Of a stretch of 64,000 nucleotides of DNA, positions 49,732-58,794 are shown in pieces; the first letter of the stretch is position 1; every line of letters starts with the position of its first letter. Source of the DNA: Thermasporomyces sp036564245. Lineage in GTDB: Bacteria; Actinomycetota; Actinomycetes; Propionibacteriales; Actinopolymorphaceae. Below the pieces are notes generated by a model. That model had not been told where the DNA came from. It made no database searches and was given only the letters and a program-made list of their open reading frames with translations. The DNA is taken from positions 62,001-126,000 of the forward strand of contig DATCKU010000043.1 in the NCBI GenBank assembly GCA_036564245.1, in the 5' to 3' direction. The position numbers and the translations under genes were made by a program.

Positions 49732-50079
49732 TCACGCTGCTACGCCAAGGGTCAACGACCCGGCTGCCAGCGCCATGTAGATGAAGGGGTACGGGATGTG
49801 GGAGTACCACCGTGCTCGAACCACGGTGATTGTCGCCCCGATGAAGTACAACACGAGCCCGACTGCTGCAAGTTCGCCGATGGCAGGGACGATCAGACCG
49901 ATCAGCAGTCCAACCGCACCGGCGGCCTTGGCCGTACCCAGCCACGGCCACCAGGAACGCGGCACGCCGTACGCGTCCAGGTTGTCGGCGACCCACTTCG
50001 CCCGGGTGAAGGCAGCTACGGCCGAATAGCCTGTCATCAAGGCGGCAAGCACCGTGACAGCGACATAGGCGATGGTCAT
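49732..50079 (-). CDS. DoxX-like membrane protein
   Basis: A 115-residue protein with about four membrane helices (VAVTVLAALMTGYSAVAAF, WPWLGTAKAAGAVGLLIGL, LAAVGLVLYFIGATITVV, and a last one at the C-terminus). The layout and the motif GTAKAAGAVGLLIGL are typical of DoxX-like family proteins. AGGAG lies upstream of the ATG at 50079. No genes of the known DoxX-SodA-type complex are next to it. Function unknown. Confidence 0.82.
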   Translation of the reverse strand: MTIAYVAVTVLAALMTGYSAVAAFTRAKWVADNLDAYGVPRSWWPWLGTAKAAGAVGLLIGLIVPAIGELAAVGLVLYFIGATITVVRARWYSHIPYPFIYMALAAGSLTLGVAA

Positions 50080-50338
50080 GGAAAGCGCTCCTTCTCGAGC
50101 AGCCGGCGCTGCGCCGGCTGGTGTCCTGGTTTCCGGTGTCTTGACCAGGCACGACCGCCAAACGTGACAAGGTCGTCGAAGACATCCGTCCACACGCCGA
50201 GCCGATGCGTGCGAATGCCCCGACCGCACGCCGCCGGCTGATCGCCGACGCGACCGTGCGGGCGCCCCCAGTGCTGCTCAGCGCATCCGACCGGGCGTCC
50301 CGTGAGGCCTATGCGGTCGGGGCGCTCACGGTGGGCGG

Positions 50339-50425
50339 TCAGCCGGCCTGGGTGCGGAGGCTACGCGCCAGCGTGGGGATCATCACCGCCGCAGCGACAA
50401 GGTGCAGCCCGACGAGGGTGATCAT
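50339..50425 (-). pseudogene. Fragment of a small membrane-protein gene
   Basis: On the minus strand a short open piece starting at 50425 reads MITLVGLHLVAAAVMIPTLA followed by RSLRTQAG and a stop at 50339. This resembles the last membrane helix of DUF6069-like small membrane proteins. No intact gene surrounds it, so it appears to be a leftover. Weak evidence. Confidence 0.3.
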
Positions 50426-50594
50426 GAACGCCGCCTGTCTCGAAGCAAAGCGGCGAGGCGCGCAGGTTGCGGCGCTGCGGACGACCGACGACCTGGCACG
50501 CCCCGGAGGGCTGTACAACAAGGTGGGGTTCGTGCACGTGGGCCACGAACGTATCTGGGAGCTTGACCACATCGACAGCCTCGACCTCGTCTGA
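50424..50594 (+). pseudogene. C-terminal remnant of a GNAT acetyltransferase gene
   Basis: A plus-strand segment reads MNAACLEAKRRGAQVAALRT, then GGLYNKVGFVHVGHERIWELD. It has the last helix, the Y-x-K-x-G-F motif and the final strand of the GNAT fold. The acetyl-CoA-binding part upstream is missing. It abuts the opposite-strand fragment ending at 50425, so this spot looks like a join between debris of two genes. Confidence 0.4.
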
Positions 50595-50758
50595 CGGGTT
50601 TGCCGCATTGAGGGCCCGGGTGGCCGCGTGAGCACCAATGCCCGGTCGCCCGTCCAGCCTCTGCGTTCGCGTCAGCATGAGGCGCGGTCGGAGGCGGGCG
50701 GAGCCTCGACATGTGTCCTGGCGTTGACACTGCGCGATTTGCGCGGCTTAGTAGGACC

Positions 50759-52096
50759 ATGAGGGCCATATCGGAGGCTTGGGCGGCGGTCCGGCTGGCG
50801 AGCCAGATCAGAAGGCAACAGATCGGTCTGTGGTGGCTTGCCCGCGTTCGGTCGGATCCGCTCAGTCAGGCATGGTGCCGGGGCGGCATCGTCGACCCGT
50901 ACCCCATCTACGCGAAGCTTCGCGCCGCCGGCCCGCTCACCCGTAGCCTCACCGGGCACTGGGTCACGGCACAGCATCGGACTGCCCAGCAGATACTCCG
51001 TGACCGGCGGTTCGGGGTTCAGGCGAAGGACACGCCGTACCTACCCGACCATGCGACCACGGGCAGCGTTCCGCGCTCAGGCGTCCTAGGGCGCAGCGAG
51101 ACATCGTTCCTGGAGCTTGATCCGCCAGACCACACGCGGCTGCGTCGACTGGCCGCTCCCGCATTCAGCCCGCGGATGATCGCGAGCTACCGCGACCGCG
51201 TCGAACGCGTCGCCCACGACCTCATCGAGCATGCGATCGCGAAGGGCGAGTTCGATCTCATGGCCGACTTCGCCGGACCGTTGCCGATCCGGGTGATCAG
51301 CGACCTGCTCGGGATCCCCGACGTGGACAACGACGCGTTCATGCGGTACGGCAGCATCCTGGGTGCCGCACTCGACGGCATGCGCTCGGTCAGGCAGGCG
51401 CGGGAGTTCGCGGTCGCGGTGTCCGAGTTGAACGCGATGTTCACGCGACTGCTCCATCGCCGCGAGGACCTGCCGGCCGACGGCCTCATCAACCGTCTCG
51501 CCGAAGCGGCCGACGAGCAGAAGCTGACACCAGCCGAGCTGCTCGTGACCTGCAGGTTGCTGCTCGTCGCGGGCTTCGAGACAACCGTCAACCTGATCGG
51601 TAACGGGATGCTTGCGCTGCTCGGGCACCTCGACCAGTGGCGGGCACTCCAGGCCGACCCCGATCTCGCGTCACAGGTGGTCGAGGAGACCCTGCGTTAC
51701 GACCCGCCGGTGCAGGCGACGTCCCGCATTGCGCACGAGCCGGTCGAGGTGGCCGGTCACACGATCCAGACCGGACAGATGGTCGTCGTCGTCCTCGCGG
51801 CAGCCGGGCGGGATCCCGCGGTTCATCCGGATCCAGACAGGTTCGACATCGGCCGCGAGCAGACCGCCGAGCACCTGGCGTTCTCTGCAGGCCCGCACTA
51901 CTGCCTCGGTGCTCCTTTGGCCAGGTTGGAAGGGGAGATCGCGTTCCGGACGCTGGCGGAACGACTTCCAGAGGTCGCACAGGCTGGTCCGGTCCGCCGG
52001 CGTACGACCTTCACGATCCGCGGGCTGTCGAGCTTCCCGATCCGCTTGGCGCAACGTGAGACAGCACGTGAGCCACATCTCACGACCGTCACCTGA
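50759..52096 (+). CDS. Cytochrome P450 (bacterial class, CYP107-like)
   Basis: A 445-residue P450 from the ATG at 50759. It shows the I-helix motif LLLVAGFETTVN, the K-helix E-x-x-R in VEETLRYDPP and the heme-binding loop FSAGPHYCLGAPLARLE with the proximal Cys near residue 382. An unusually long N-terminus (about 40 residues, Trp-rich) precedes the P450 fold. No ferredoxin or reductase gene is adjacent. It is convergent with the polysaccharide arm, so it need not belong to that pathway. Substrate unknown. Confidence 0.9.
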   Translation: MRAISEAWAAVRLASQIRRQQIGLWWLARVRSDPLSQAWCRGGIVDPYPIYAKLRAAGPLTRSLTGHWVTAQHRTAQQILRDRRFGVQAKDTPYLPDHATTGSVPRSGVLGRSETSFLELDPPDHTRLRRLAAPAFSPRMIASYRDRVERVAHDLIEHAIAKGEFDLMADFAGPLPIRVISDLLGIPDVDNDAFMRYGSILGAALDGMRSVRQAREFAVAVSELNAMFTRLLHRREDLPADGLINRLAEAADEQKLTPAELLVTCRLLLVAGFETTVNLIGNGMLALLGHLDQWRALQADPDLASQVVEETLRYDPPVQATSRIAHEPVEVAGHTIQTGQMVVVVLAAAGRDPAVHPDPDRFDIGREQTAEHLAFSAGPHYCLGAPLARLEGEIAFRTLAERLPEVAQAGPVRRRTTFTIRGLSSFPIRLAQRETAREPHLTTVT

Positions 52097-52099
52097 CGG

Positions 52100-53605
52100 T
52101 CAGGTGTGGTTGCTGCGGTGGGATCCCGTGCCTGCCAGCTTCGTGAGCGCGGCACCGACATGGTCGGGGGGAAGAACGAGCTTCTCCCGTTCGGCTCGCC
52201 TCTGCCCGTAAGGCTTGGCGCTGGAGTAGCCGTAGTAGGGCTTGCCCTCGCGCAGCGGGATCCGGTTGAAGACCGTGCCGATCAGCCGACCTTTCACCGA
52301 TGTCAGGCGTTCGACGGCGGTGCGCACCTGTTCCCGGGTCGTCTTGCCGTACCGCACGACGAGGAGCGCGCCGTCCGCACGCGCCGCGAGCAGTGCCGCA
52401 TCAGTGACGGGAAGGAGCGGCGGCGCGTCGAGGATGACGGTGTCGAAGGTGTGTCGCAGCTCGCCCAGGACGTCGGCAAAGGCCTGTGACTGCAGCAGGT
52501 CCGCGGGCTGCGGCGGCATCGCGCCACCCGTGAGCACCGGGAGGGCGTCCCGGCCGAACGGCTGCATCGCCGCGCTGAGCGTCGCGCGACCGATGAGAAC
52601 AGTGGTGAGCCCGACAGCGGACTCCAGCCCGAGGTAATGGCCGATCCGCGGCCGGCGCAGGTCGCATTCGACCAGTGCTACACGTTGCCCGCTCTTCGCC
52701 ATGGTGATGGCGAGGTTGCAGGCGCTCACGGTCTTCCCCTCCCCGGGGACCGAGCTGGTGACGACGAGCACCTTGCTGGGTTTGTCCACCTCGACGAACT
52801 GCAAGTTCGTGCTCATGATCCGGAACGCCTCGGCGCGAGGCGCATGTGGCTCGACGACGTTGAGTGTCGGCTTGCTGGTCGCGTCCGGATCCGCCGGGAT
52901 GTGGCCGAGCGCCGGGGCGCCGGTCAGCTCGGCAAGCTCGTCGGCGTCACGCAGTGACGTGTCGACGGCTTCGCGCAGCGCCGCAAGACCCAACCCGAGA
53001 AGCAGTCCGAGCATCGCGGCAAGGCCCAGGTTGAACGTGAGGCGCGGCGAGACCGGACGGTCGGAGGCACTCGGTGAGCCCAGGATGCTCGCTTTGATTG
53101 CGGCACCATCGGCGTCCTTCGCGGTCTCCAGTTCCGCAACCAGCCGGACGAACTCCTTGCCCAGCGCGTCGACGAGTCGAAGTGCCTGCGCAGGGTTCGG
53201 ATCGGTCGCCCTCACCTCGAGGATCACGGTCTTCGGTACGACGGTCGCCTGGATCCGGTTGGTGAGCTCGCCCGGTTCGGTCTCGAGGTCGAGCCGATCG
53301 ATGACCCTGGACGCAAGCTCTGGGCCATCGATGAGGTTGGCGTACGACTGCACGCGTTGCTCGGCGAACAGACCACCCTGGTAGAGCTCGGCGGCACCCG
53401 TCCGGGTCGTCGACACGAAGATGCGGACCTTCGCGGCGTACTGAGGCGTCATCCGCATCGTCAAGGCGGCGGCGACGCCGACCGTCACGACCGTTGTGAG
53501 AAGGATCAGCAGCCACCGACGCCGAAGTACCTTGGCATAGTCGCGTATGTCCACGGCGGTGGTTCCCGTCTTTCGCTGGAAGAGGTGTCGGTCATTAACA
53601 TCCAC
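52100..53605 (-). CDS. Polysaccharide co-polymerase / tyrosine autokinase (Wzc type)
   Basis: A 501-residue protein with a Wzz-type N-terminal half: membrane helix near 31-50, an external region, a second helix near 191-210. A BY-kinase C-terminal domain follows, with Walker A SSVPGEGKT (284-292), Walker A' VECDLRRP and Walker B DTVILDAPPLLP. The C-terminus has a Tyr cluster (YYGYSSAKPYG) for autophosphorylation. It would set chain length and drive export of the polysaccharide. The start may be the ATG at 53605 or a GTG at 53554. It follows the sugar transferase by 4 bp. Confidence 0.88.
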   Translation of the reverse strand: MDVNDRHLFQRKTGTTAVDIRDYAKVLRRRWLLILLTTVVTVGVAAALTMRMTPQYAAKVRIFVSTTRTGAAELYQGGLFAEQRVQSYANLIDGPELASRVIDRLDLETEPGELTNRIQATVVPKTVILEVRATDPNPAQALRLVDALGKEFVRLVAELETAKDADGAAIKASILGSPSASDRPVSPRLTFNLGLAAMLGLLLGLGLAALREAVDTSLRDADELAELTGAPALGHIPADPDATSKPTLNVVEPHAPRAEAFRIMSTNLQFVEVDKPSKVLVVTSSVPGEGKTVSACNLAITMAKSGQRVALVECDLRRPRIGHYLGLESAVGLTTVLIGRATLSAAMQPFGRDALPVLTGGAMPPQPADLLQSQAFADVLGELRHTFDTVILDAPPLLPVTDAALLAARADGALLVVRYGKTTREQVRTAVERLTSVKGRLIGTVFNRIPLREGKPYYGYSSAKPYGQRRAEREKLVLPPDHVGAALTKLAGTGSHRSNHT

Positions 53606-53609
53606 GCAT

Positions 53610-54239
53610 TCAGCGGCGACTAAACGTCACCTGCAGAGGATCACGACTGGGCCGCAGGAGCGCCTCGGCCGTGAGCCAGAGCAGGCGGACGTCGCCGAGG
53701 AACGATCGGGCCTGGACGTACTCGAGATACATCGACACCTTTCGCGGCAGGATCACGTGCACGTAGTAGTGCTCGGGATCTGGCGACAGCGCGAGCTCGG
53801 CGGATTCGTGTCGGTATCGAATCGACGCGGGGTCGGTGATCCCGGGCCGTACTGAGAGGATGCGCTCGCGCGCCGCCGGCGGCCAGTACGCGACGTACCG
53901 CGGAACCTCCGGTCGCGGCCCCACGAGGCTCATGTCGCCCACCAGGACGTTGTACAACTGTGGCAGCTCGTCCAGCTTGGTCGCGCGGAGCACCCTGCCC
54001 AGGCGGGTGATTCGCGCGTCGTCGTCGGCCGTCACCTGTCGCGCATCGGCGGCGTCGCTCACGCGCATGGTGCGGAACTTCCAGATTCGAAAGATCCGGC
54101 CCTGGCGCCCGACCCGGTCCTGGCTGAACAGCACGTGTCCCCGGTTGCTCACCAGGCAGGCCATCGCGATGGCGACGAGCAGCGGCGTGAGGAAGACGAG
54201 CAGGACCAGCGCCACGGTGACGTCGAACAGTCGCTTCAT
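53610..54239 (-). CDS. Initiating sugar-phosphate transferase (undecaprenyl-phosphate)
   Basis: A 209-residue bacterial sugar transferase: N-terminal membrane hairpin (VTVALVLLVFLTPLLVAIAM), then the catalytic block with GQDRVGRQGRIFRIWKFRTM-like sequence (SQDRVGRQGRIFRIWKFRTM), DELPQLYNVLVGDMSLVGPR and PGITDPASIRYR. It attaches the first sugar phosphate to undecaprenyl phosphate and is of the short (WecP/PglC) class. Its ATG overlaps the aminotransferase stop (ATGA). Confidence 0.93.
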   Translation of the reverse strand: MKRLFDVTVALVLLVFLTPLLVAIAMACLVSNRGHVLFSQDRVGRQGRIFRIWKFRTMRVSDAADARQVTADDDARITRLGRVLRATKLDELPQLYNVLVGDMSLVGPRPEVPRYVAYWPPAARERILSVRPGITDPASIRYRHESAELALSPDPEHYYVHVILPRKVSMYLEYVQARSFLGDVRLLWLTAEALLRPSRDPLQVTFSRR

Positions 54240-55405
54240 CGCAGGAGTACCTTGCGTACGGCGTCGACGACCCGCTCGACATCGCGGTCGCGCATCCGCG
54301 AGTAGAGCGGCAGGCTCACCACGCGTTCGGCTTCCCGGGTGGCGACCGGGAACATCTCGGGACGAAGCCCGTAGTGATCGCGCCAGTAGGTGTGCAGATG
54401 CAGCGGGATGAAGTGGACGCTGCACGCGATGCCCAGCCGCCCAAGCTCCGTGATGAGCTCGTCGCGAGAGATCGGAGCGTCGTCCGCCAGGCGGATCACG
54501 AAGAGGTGCCAGGCATGCACGTCTCCTGGTGCCGGCATGGGTGGGAGGGTTACCGGCAGGTCGGACAACGCGTCGACGTAGCGGAGAGCGATCTCCTCGC
54601 GGCGGCGGCGCATCTGCTCGGCGCGCGCGAGCTGCACCAAGCCCAGCGCTGCCGCCGGGTCGCTGAGGTTGTACTTGAAGCCCGCGGCCGTGACGTCGTA
54701 CCGCCACGTGGACGCCGTGCCGAGCCCTCGGTGGAAGGCGTCCCGATCGATGCCGTGCAGGCGCAGCGTGCGGATCCGGTTGGCGAGCGCCCGGTCGCGG
54801 GTGACGACCATGCCGCCCTCACCGGTCGTGATGGTCTTCGTGGCATAGAAGCTGAAGACCGTGGCCGCACTCGCTCCCGCGCCGACCGCGGTGCCGTCGC
54901 TCGTCGCCGGGAAGGCGTGGGCGGCGTCCTCCACCACCGCCAGCTCGTGCACGCTGGCGAGCTCGTCGAGCTCGGCGTACGAGACCGCGAGCCCGGCGAA
55001 GTGGACCGGAAGGATCGCGCGCGTGTGGGGCGTGATCCGGTCGGCCGCTTCCGACACGTTGATGTTCAGGGTGTGCGGGTCGCTGTCGACGAAGACCGGG
55101 CGGGCACCCACGTGCACGATCACCTCGGCGGTGGCGGTGAACGTCCACACCGGGACCATGACGTCCATGCCCGGGCCGACGCCGAGCGCCTCGAGCGCAA
55201 GGTGCAGCCCGGCGGTCGCCGAGTTGACCGCTACGGCCTCGGTGTGGGGCGAGCATGCCCGGGCGAAGGCCTGCTCGAACTCTCGTACCCGAGGGCCACT
55301 GGACAACCAGCCAGATCGCAGGGCCTGGACGACCGCGGCGACCTCGGCGTCACCGATGTCCGGCAACGCGAAAGGGAGGCTTGACACGCCAGGAGTGCTA
55401 CCCAC
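54236..55405 (-). CDS. DegT/DnrJ/EryC1-family sugar aminotransferase
   Basis: A 389-residue PLP enzyme of the DegT/DnrJ/EryC1/StrS family. It has the Schiff-base Lys in SFYATKTITTGEGG, the PLP-binding GLHLALEALGVG and FVDSDPHTLNI and the N-terminal LPFALPDIGDAEVAAVVQAL. It puts an amino group on a nucleotide-activated keto sugar, as in the steps toward bacillosamine- or perosamine-type sugars. It is the first gene of the minus-strand arm and is divergent from capE. The start is the GTG at 55405; a GTG 6 codons later is possible. Confidence 0.92.
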   Translation of the reverse strand: MGSTPGVSSLPFALPDIGDAEVAAVVQALRSGWLSSGPRVREFEQAFARACSPHTEAVAVNSATAGLHLALEALGVGPGMDVMVPVWTFTATAEVIVHVGARPVFVDSDPHTLNINVSEAADRITPHTRAILPVHFAGLAVSYAELDELASVHELAVVEDAAHAFPATSDGTAVGAGASAATVFSFYATKTITTGEGGMVVTRDRALANRIRTLRLHGIDRDAFHRGLGTASTWRYDVTAAGFKYNLSDPAAALGLVQLARAEQMRRRREEIALRYVDALSDLPVTLPPMPAPGDVHAWHLFVIRLADDAPISRDELITELGRLGIACSVHFIPLHLHTYWRDHYGLRPEMFPVATREAERVVSLPLYSRMRDRDVERVVDAVRKVLLR

Positions 55406-55518
55406 GAATCACCGAGCTTTATGCCACCCAATCGGTTTGTCGCGGGCGCCAACCGGGGAAGACCTCTCGATGCCGCGGCAATCTGTCACGCGGCCGCTCG
55501 AGCACGACGACTGGTGCG

Positions 55519-56565
55519 ATGGGAGTAGTGGTGGCGACGGACGTCATGGCAGGCGCTGCGGTCGCAATCACGGGTGGGACCGGATCGTTCGGCTCGGTGA
55601 TGGTGGAACGGTTGCTCGGCCAGGACGTACGGGCTGTGCACGTCCTCAGCCGTGACGAGGCGAAGCAGGACGCCCTGCGACGGAGGTACTGCGACCCGCG
55701 ACTCAAGCTCTTCCTCGGAGACATTCGTGATCCGCGAAGCGTGGCCGAGGCGTTCGCCGGCGTCGATCACGTGTTCCACGCGGCTGCACTGAAGCAGGTT
55801 CCGTCCAGTGAGTTCTTCCCTCACCAGGCTGTGCAGACCAACGTGCTCGGCAGCCAGAACGTCCTCGAGGCAGCGGCGGCCGCCGGCGTTCGTTCAGTCG
55901 TGTGCTTGAGCAGCGACAAGGCGGTCTACCCCATCAATGCGATGGGAATGACCAAGGCGCTCATGGAGAAGCTGGCGCAGGCGTTCGTCCGCAACCACCC
56001 TGAGTCGAAGACCGTGGTCTCCATCACGCGGTACGGGAACGTCATGTACTCCCGTGGGTCGGTGATCCCGCTGTTCGTCGAGCAGCTGAGTCGAGGCATG
56101 CCGCTCACGATCACGGAACCCACCATGACCCGGTTCCTCATGTCTCTGCGCGGCGGTGTCGAGCTGGTCGAGTACGCGTTCCTGCATGCCGAGCCCGGCG
56201 ACGTGTTCGTGCGCAAGGCACCCGCCTGCACCGTGGAGGTGCTGGCACGTGCGCTGTCGAAGCTCCTGGGATACGGCGAGCCGGAGTTCAAGATCATCGG
56301 GATGCGGCACGGCGAAAAGCTGCATGAAACTTTACTCAGCCAGGAAGAGATGGTCCGTGCGGTCGACCAGCAGCAGTACTTCCGCATTCCGCTCGATACC
56401 CGATCGTTGGCATACGACCTGTACTTCGACGAGGGAAAGCAGAGGGCTGCGGCCGTCAGAGCCTATTCCTCCGACGTCGCCGAACTCCTGGACGTCGACC
56501 AGACGATGGAGCTGCTACGGGAGGTTCCGGAGATCAGCGAGCTGGTGGGATCCGCATCGTCATGA
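55519..56565 (+). CDS. capE: UDP-GlcNAc 4,6-dehydratase/5-epimerase (CapE/FnlA)
   Basis: A 348-residue SDR enzyme with GGTGSFGSVMVERLL (NAD site), AALKQVPSSEFFPHQ and LSSDKAVYPINAMGMTKALM (the modified catalytic motif of this subfamily). It catalyses the first step toward UDP-N-acetyl-L-fucosamine from UDP-GlcNAc. The next two genes encode the following two enzymes, which makes the assignment firm. The ATG at 55519 may be replaced in use by a GTG at 55531, which has GGGAG before it. The CapF start overlaps its stop. Confidence 0.92.
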   Translation: MGVVVATDVMAGAAVAITGGTGSFGSVMVERLLGQDVRAVHVLSRDEAKQDALRRRYCDPRLKLFLGDIRDPRSVAEAFAGVDHVFHAAALKQVPSSEFFPHQAVQTNVLGSQNVLEAAAAAGVRSVVCLSSDKAVYPINAMGMTKALMEKLAQAFVRNHPESKTVVSITRYGNVMYSRGSVIPLFVEQLSRGMPLTITEPTMTRFLMSLRGGVELVEYAFLHAEPGDVFVRKAPACTVEVLARALSKLLGYGEPEFKIIGMRHGEKLHETLLSQEEMVRAVDQQQYFRIPLDTRSLAYDLYFDEGKQRAAAVRAYSSDVAELLDVDQTMELLREVPEISELVGSASS

Positions 56566-57656
56566 GGATCGTCGTCACGGGTAGCACGGGGTTCCTGGGG
56601 TGGCATCTGCGTGCGCGGCTACGTGCCCACGGCAGGCATGAGGTCGTCGGGCTGGGACGGCATGACCTCGACCAGCTTCCGCAGCATGTCAGCGAGGCGG
56701 ACGCACTGGTCCATCTGGCGGGGATCAACCGCGGCCCAGACGAGCTGGTGGAAAAGGGCAACGTCGCACTGGCTCGCACGGTCGCCGATGCCGTATGCCG
56801 AAGCCGACGGCCGATCCGCCTCGTCTACGCCAACTCGATCCAAGCCGGGAACTCCACACCGTACGGCGCGGGCAAGGCCGAGGCGCGGGACCTGCTTGCT
56901 GCGGCCGCGCGGGAGACCGGGTCGACGTTGGTGGACATCCGCCTGCCGAACCTTTTCGGCGAGCACGGCAGGCCGCACTACAACTCCTTCGTCGCGACGT
57001 TCGTCCATGCGCTGACCGTGGGGGACACACCCACGATCATCGACCGGGAGGTGCGGCTGCTGCACGTCCAGCGAGCCGCCCAGGAGCTGATCGATGCCGT
57101 GGCGTTCGCTACCGACGCGACGGTCAACCCGCAGACCCACGTCACGACGGTGCAGCAGGTCTGGGACCAGCTTCGTGAGATGCACCGGATCTATCGCACC
57201 GGGGACATTCCGCCCCTGCGCAGCAGGTTCGACCTCGAGCTCTTCAACACACTCCGGGCAGCGATGTTCTCCCACAGTCAGCCTATCCGGTTGACCACGC
57301 ATCACGACCACCGTGGCGCACTGACCGAATGCGTGCGCGCACACGGCGGCCAGGGCCAAAGCTTCGTGTCGACGTCGATCCCAAAGGTCACTCGAGGCGA
57401 CCATTTCCATCTGAGCAAGGTGGAAAGGTTCGTGGTCGTCAAAGGACGAGCACGCATCGCACTGCGCCGGCTCTTCACCGGCCGCGTCGTGACGTTCGAC
57501 GTGACGGGGGACGAGCCGGTGGCCGTGGACATGCCGACGCTGTGGGCGCACAACATCACGAACGTCGGCGACAACGAGTTGGTGACGCTCTTCTGGACGG
57601 ACCAGCTCTTCGATCCCAAGAACCCGGACACATTCCCTGAGCAGGTGACGCCGTGA
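56562..57656 (+). CDS. capF: Bifunctional CapF: SDR reductase with C-terminal cupin
   Basis: A 364-residue two-domain protein: an N-terminal SDR domain (IVVTGSTGFLGWHLRARL, YANSIQAGNSTPYGAGK) and a C-terminal cupin (TECVRAHGGQGQSFVSTS, RGDHFHLSKVERFVVV). In CapF the cupin epimerises the intermediate made by CapE and the SDR domain reduces it with NADPH to UDP-2-acetamido-2,6-dideoxy-L-talose. The ATG overlaps the capE stop, and its TGA overlaps the capG GTG. Confidence 0.93.
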   Translation: MRIVVTGSTGFLGWHLRARLRAHGRHEVVGLGRHDLDQLPQHVSEADALVHLAGINRGPDELVEKGNVALARTVADAVCRSRRPIRLVYANSIQAGNSTPYGAGKAEARDLLAAAARETGSTLVDIRLPNLFGEHGRPHYNSFVATFVHALTVGDTPTIIDREVRLLHVQRAAQELIDAVAFATDATVNPQTHVTTVQQVWDQLREMHRIYRTGDIPPLRSRFDLELFNTLRAAMFSHSQPIRLTTHHDHRGALTECVRAHGGQGQSFVSTSIPKVTRGDHFHLSKVERFVVVKGRARIALRRLFTGRVVTFDVTGDEPVAVDMPTLWAHNITNVGDNELVTLFWTDQLFDPKNPDTFPEQVTP

Positions 57657-58792
57657 AGGTCATGACTGTCGTCGGTACCAGACCCGAGATCATCCGGCTC
57701 TCTCGTGTGATCGCGAGGCTCGATGCGGAGTTCGAGCACCGGCTGGTGCACACGGGCCAGAACTGGGACCCGCAGCTATCCGAGGTCTTCTTCAAAGAGC
57801 TCGACCTACGCCCGCCTGACTACTGGCTCGACGTACCGGTCCACGCTCTCGGCGCGATGCTGGGCGGGGTGCTCGAAGGAATCGAGCCGATCCTCTTGGA
57901 CGAGCGGCCCGATGCGATGCTGGTGCTGGGCGACACCAACAGCTGTCTCGCTGCCGTGATGGCCAAGCGCATGGGCATTCCGGTCTTCCACATGGAGGCC
58001 GGCAACCGCTCGTTCGACGAGAACGTCCCGGAGGAGATCAATCGCCGGATCATCGATCACACGGCCGACTTCAACCTCTGCTACACCGAGCATGCGCGGC
58101 GCAACCTCCTGGCGGAGGGCTTACCGGCGCGTCGCGTGTTCGTCACCGGCTCTCCCATGGCCGAGGTGCTCGAAGCCTATGCGGAGCAGATCGACCAATC
58201 TGACGTCCTGGAGCGGTTGGATCTCGAGCCGGGCTCCTACCTGCTGGTGTCGATGCATCGCGAGGAGAACATCGACGATGCCGACCACCTCGAAGAGCTG
58301 CTCACCGGAATCGGTGAGCTCGCATGGTGCTGGTCCTGCCGAATCGTCATGACCACGCATCCCCGGTTGCGCAAGCGTCTTGCGGCGCGAGAGTCCGAGC
58401 TCACGCAGGCGTTCGAGCTCTACGAGCCGTTCGGCTACTTCGCCTACAACAAGCTGCAGCGCCACGCGCGATGCGTACTCTCCGACAGCGGCACGATCAG
58501 CGAGGAGGCGGCCATCTCCGGCTTTCCTGCCGTGACGATCCGGGACTCGATGGAGCGACCGGAGGCGCTGGAGGCCGGGAACGTCGTGCTCACCGGGGTC
58601 GACGCGGCAAGCATCGTCGCCTCGGCCGAGCTGGTCGAACGCCAGTGGCGCTCGGGTGCCCGACCGACACCACCGCAGGAGTACCGCGTCACGGACTGCT
58701 CGCTTCGGGTCAGCCGGCTGATCCGAGGTCTCACCACGGTCCATCCCACCTGGCTCGGGCTGAGGGCGAGGATGCGGCCCGAGCGGGGCTGA
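57653..58792 (+). CDS. capG: UDP-GlcNAc 2-epimerase family protein (CapG/FnlC)
   Basis: A 379-residue GT-B-fold epimerase (VVGTRPEIIRLSRVIARL, VLGDTNSCLAAVMAKRMGIP, HMEAGNRSFDENVPEEINR, SDSGTISEEAAISGFPAVT). In this setting it makes UDP-N-acetyl-L-fucosamine from the L-talo epimer, the last of three steps. The GTG overlaps the capF stop, so all three enzymes are translationally coupled. No other use is indicated. Confidence 0.92.
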   Translation: MKVMTVVGTRPEIIRLSRVIARLDAEFEHRLVHTGQNWDPQLSEVFFKELDLRPPDYWLDVPVHALGAMLGGVLEGIEPILLDERPDAMLVLGDTNSCLAAVMAKRMGIPVFHMEAGNRSFDENVPEEINRRIIDHTADFNLCYTEHARRNLLAEGLPARRVFVTGSPMAEVLEAYAEQIDQSDVLERLDLEPGSYLLVSMHREENIDDADHLEELLTGIGELAWCWSCRIVMTTHPRLRKRLAARESELTQAFELYEPFGYFAYNKLQRHARCVLSDSGTISEEAAISGFPAVTIRDSMERPEALEAGNVVLTGVDAASIVASAELVERQWRSGARPTPPQEYRVTDCSLRVSRLIRGLTTVHPTWLGLRARMRPERG

Positions 58793-58794
58793 CG

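Noticed and set aside
41014..50700. Search for a duplicated tRNA-Arg 3' end marking the island's right border
   Set aside because: Nothing matching the GGTTCGAATCCTGCCGG part was found; the island is inferred from content only.
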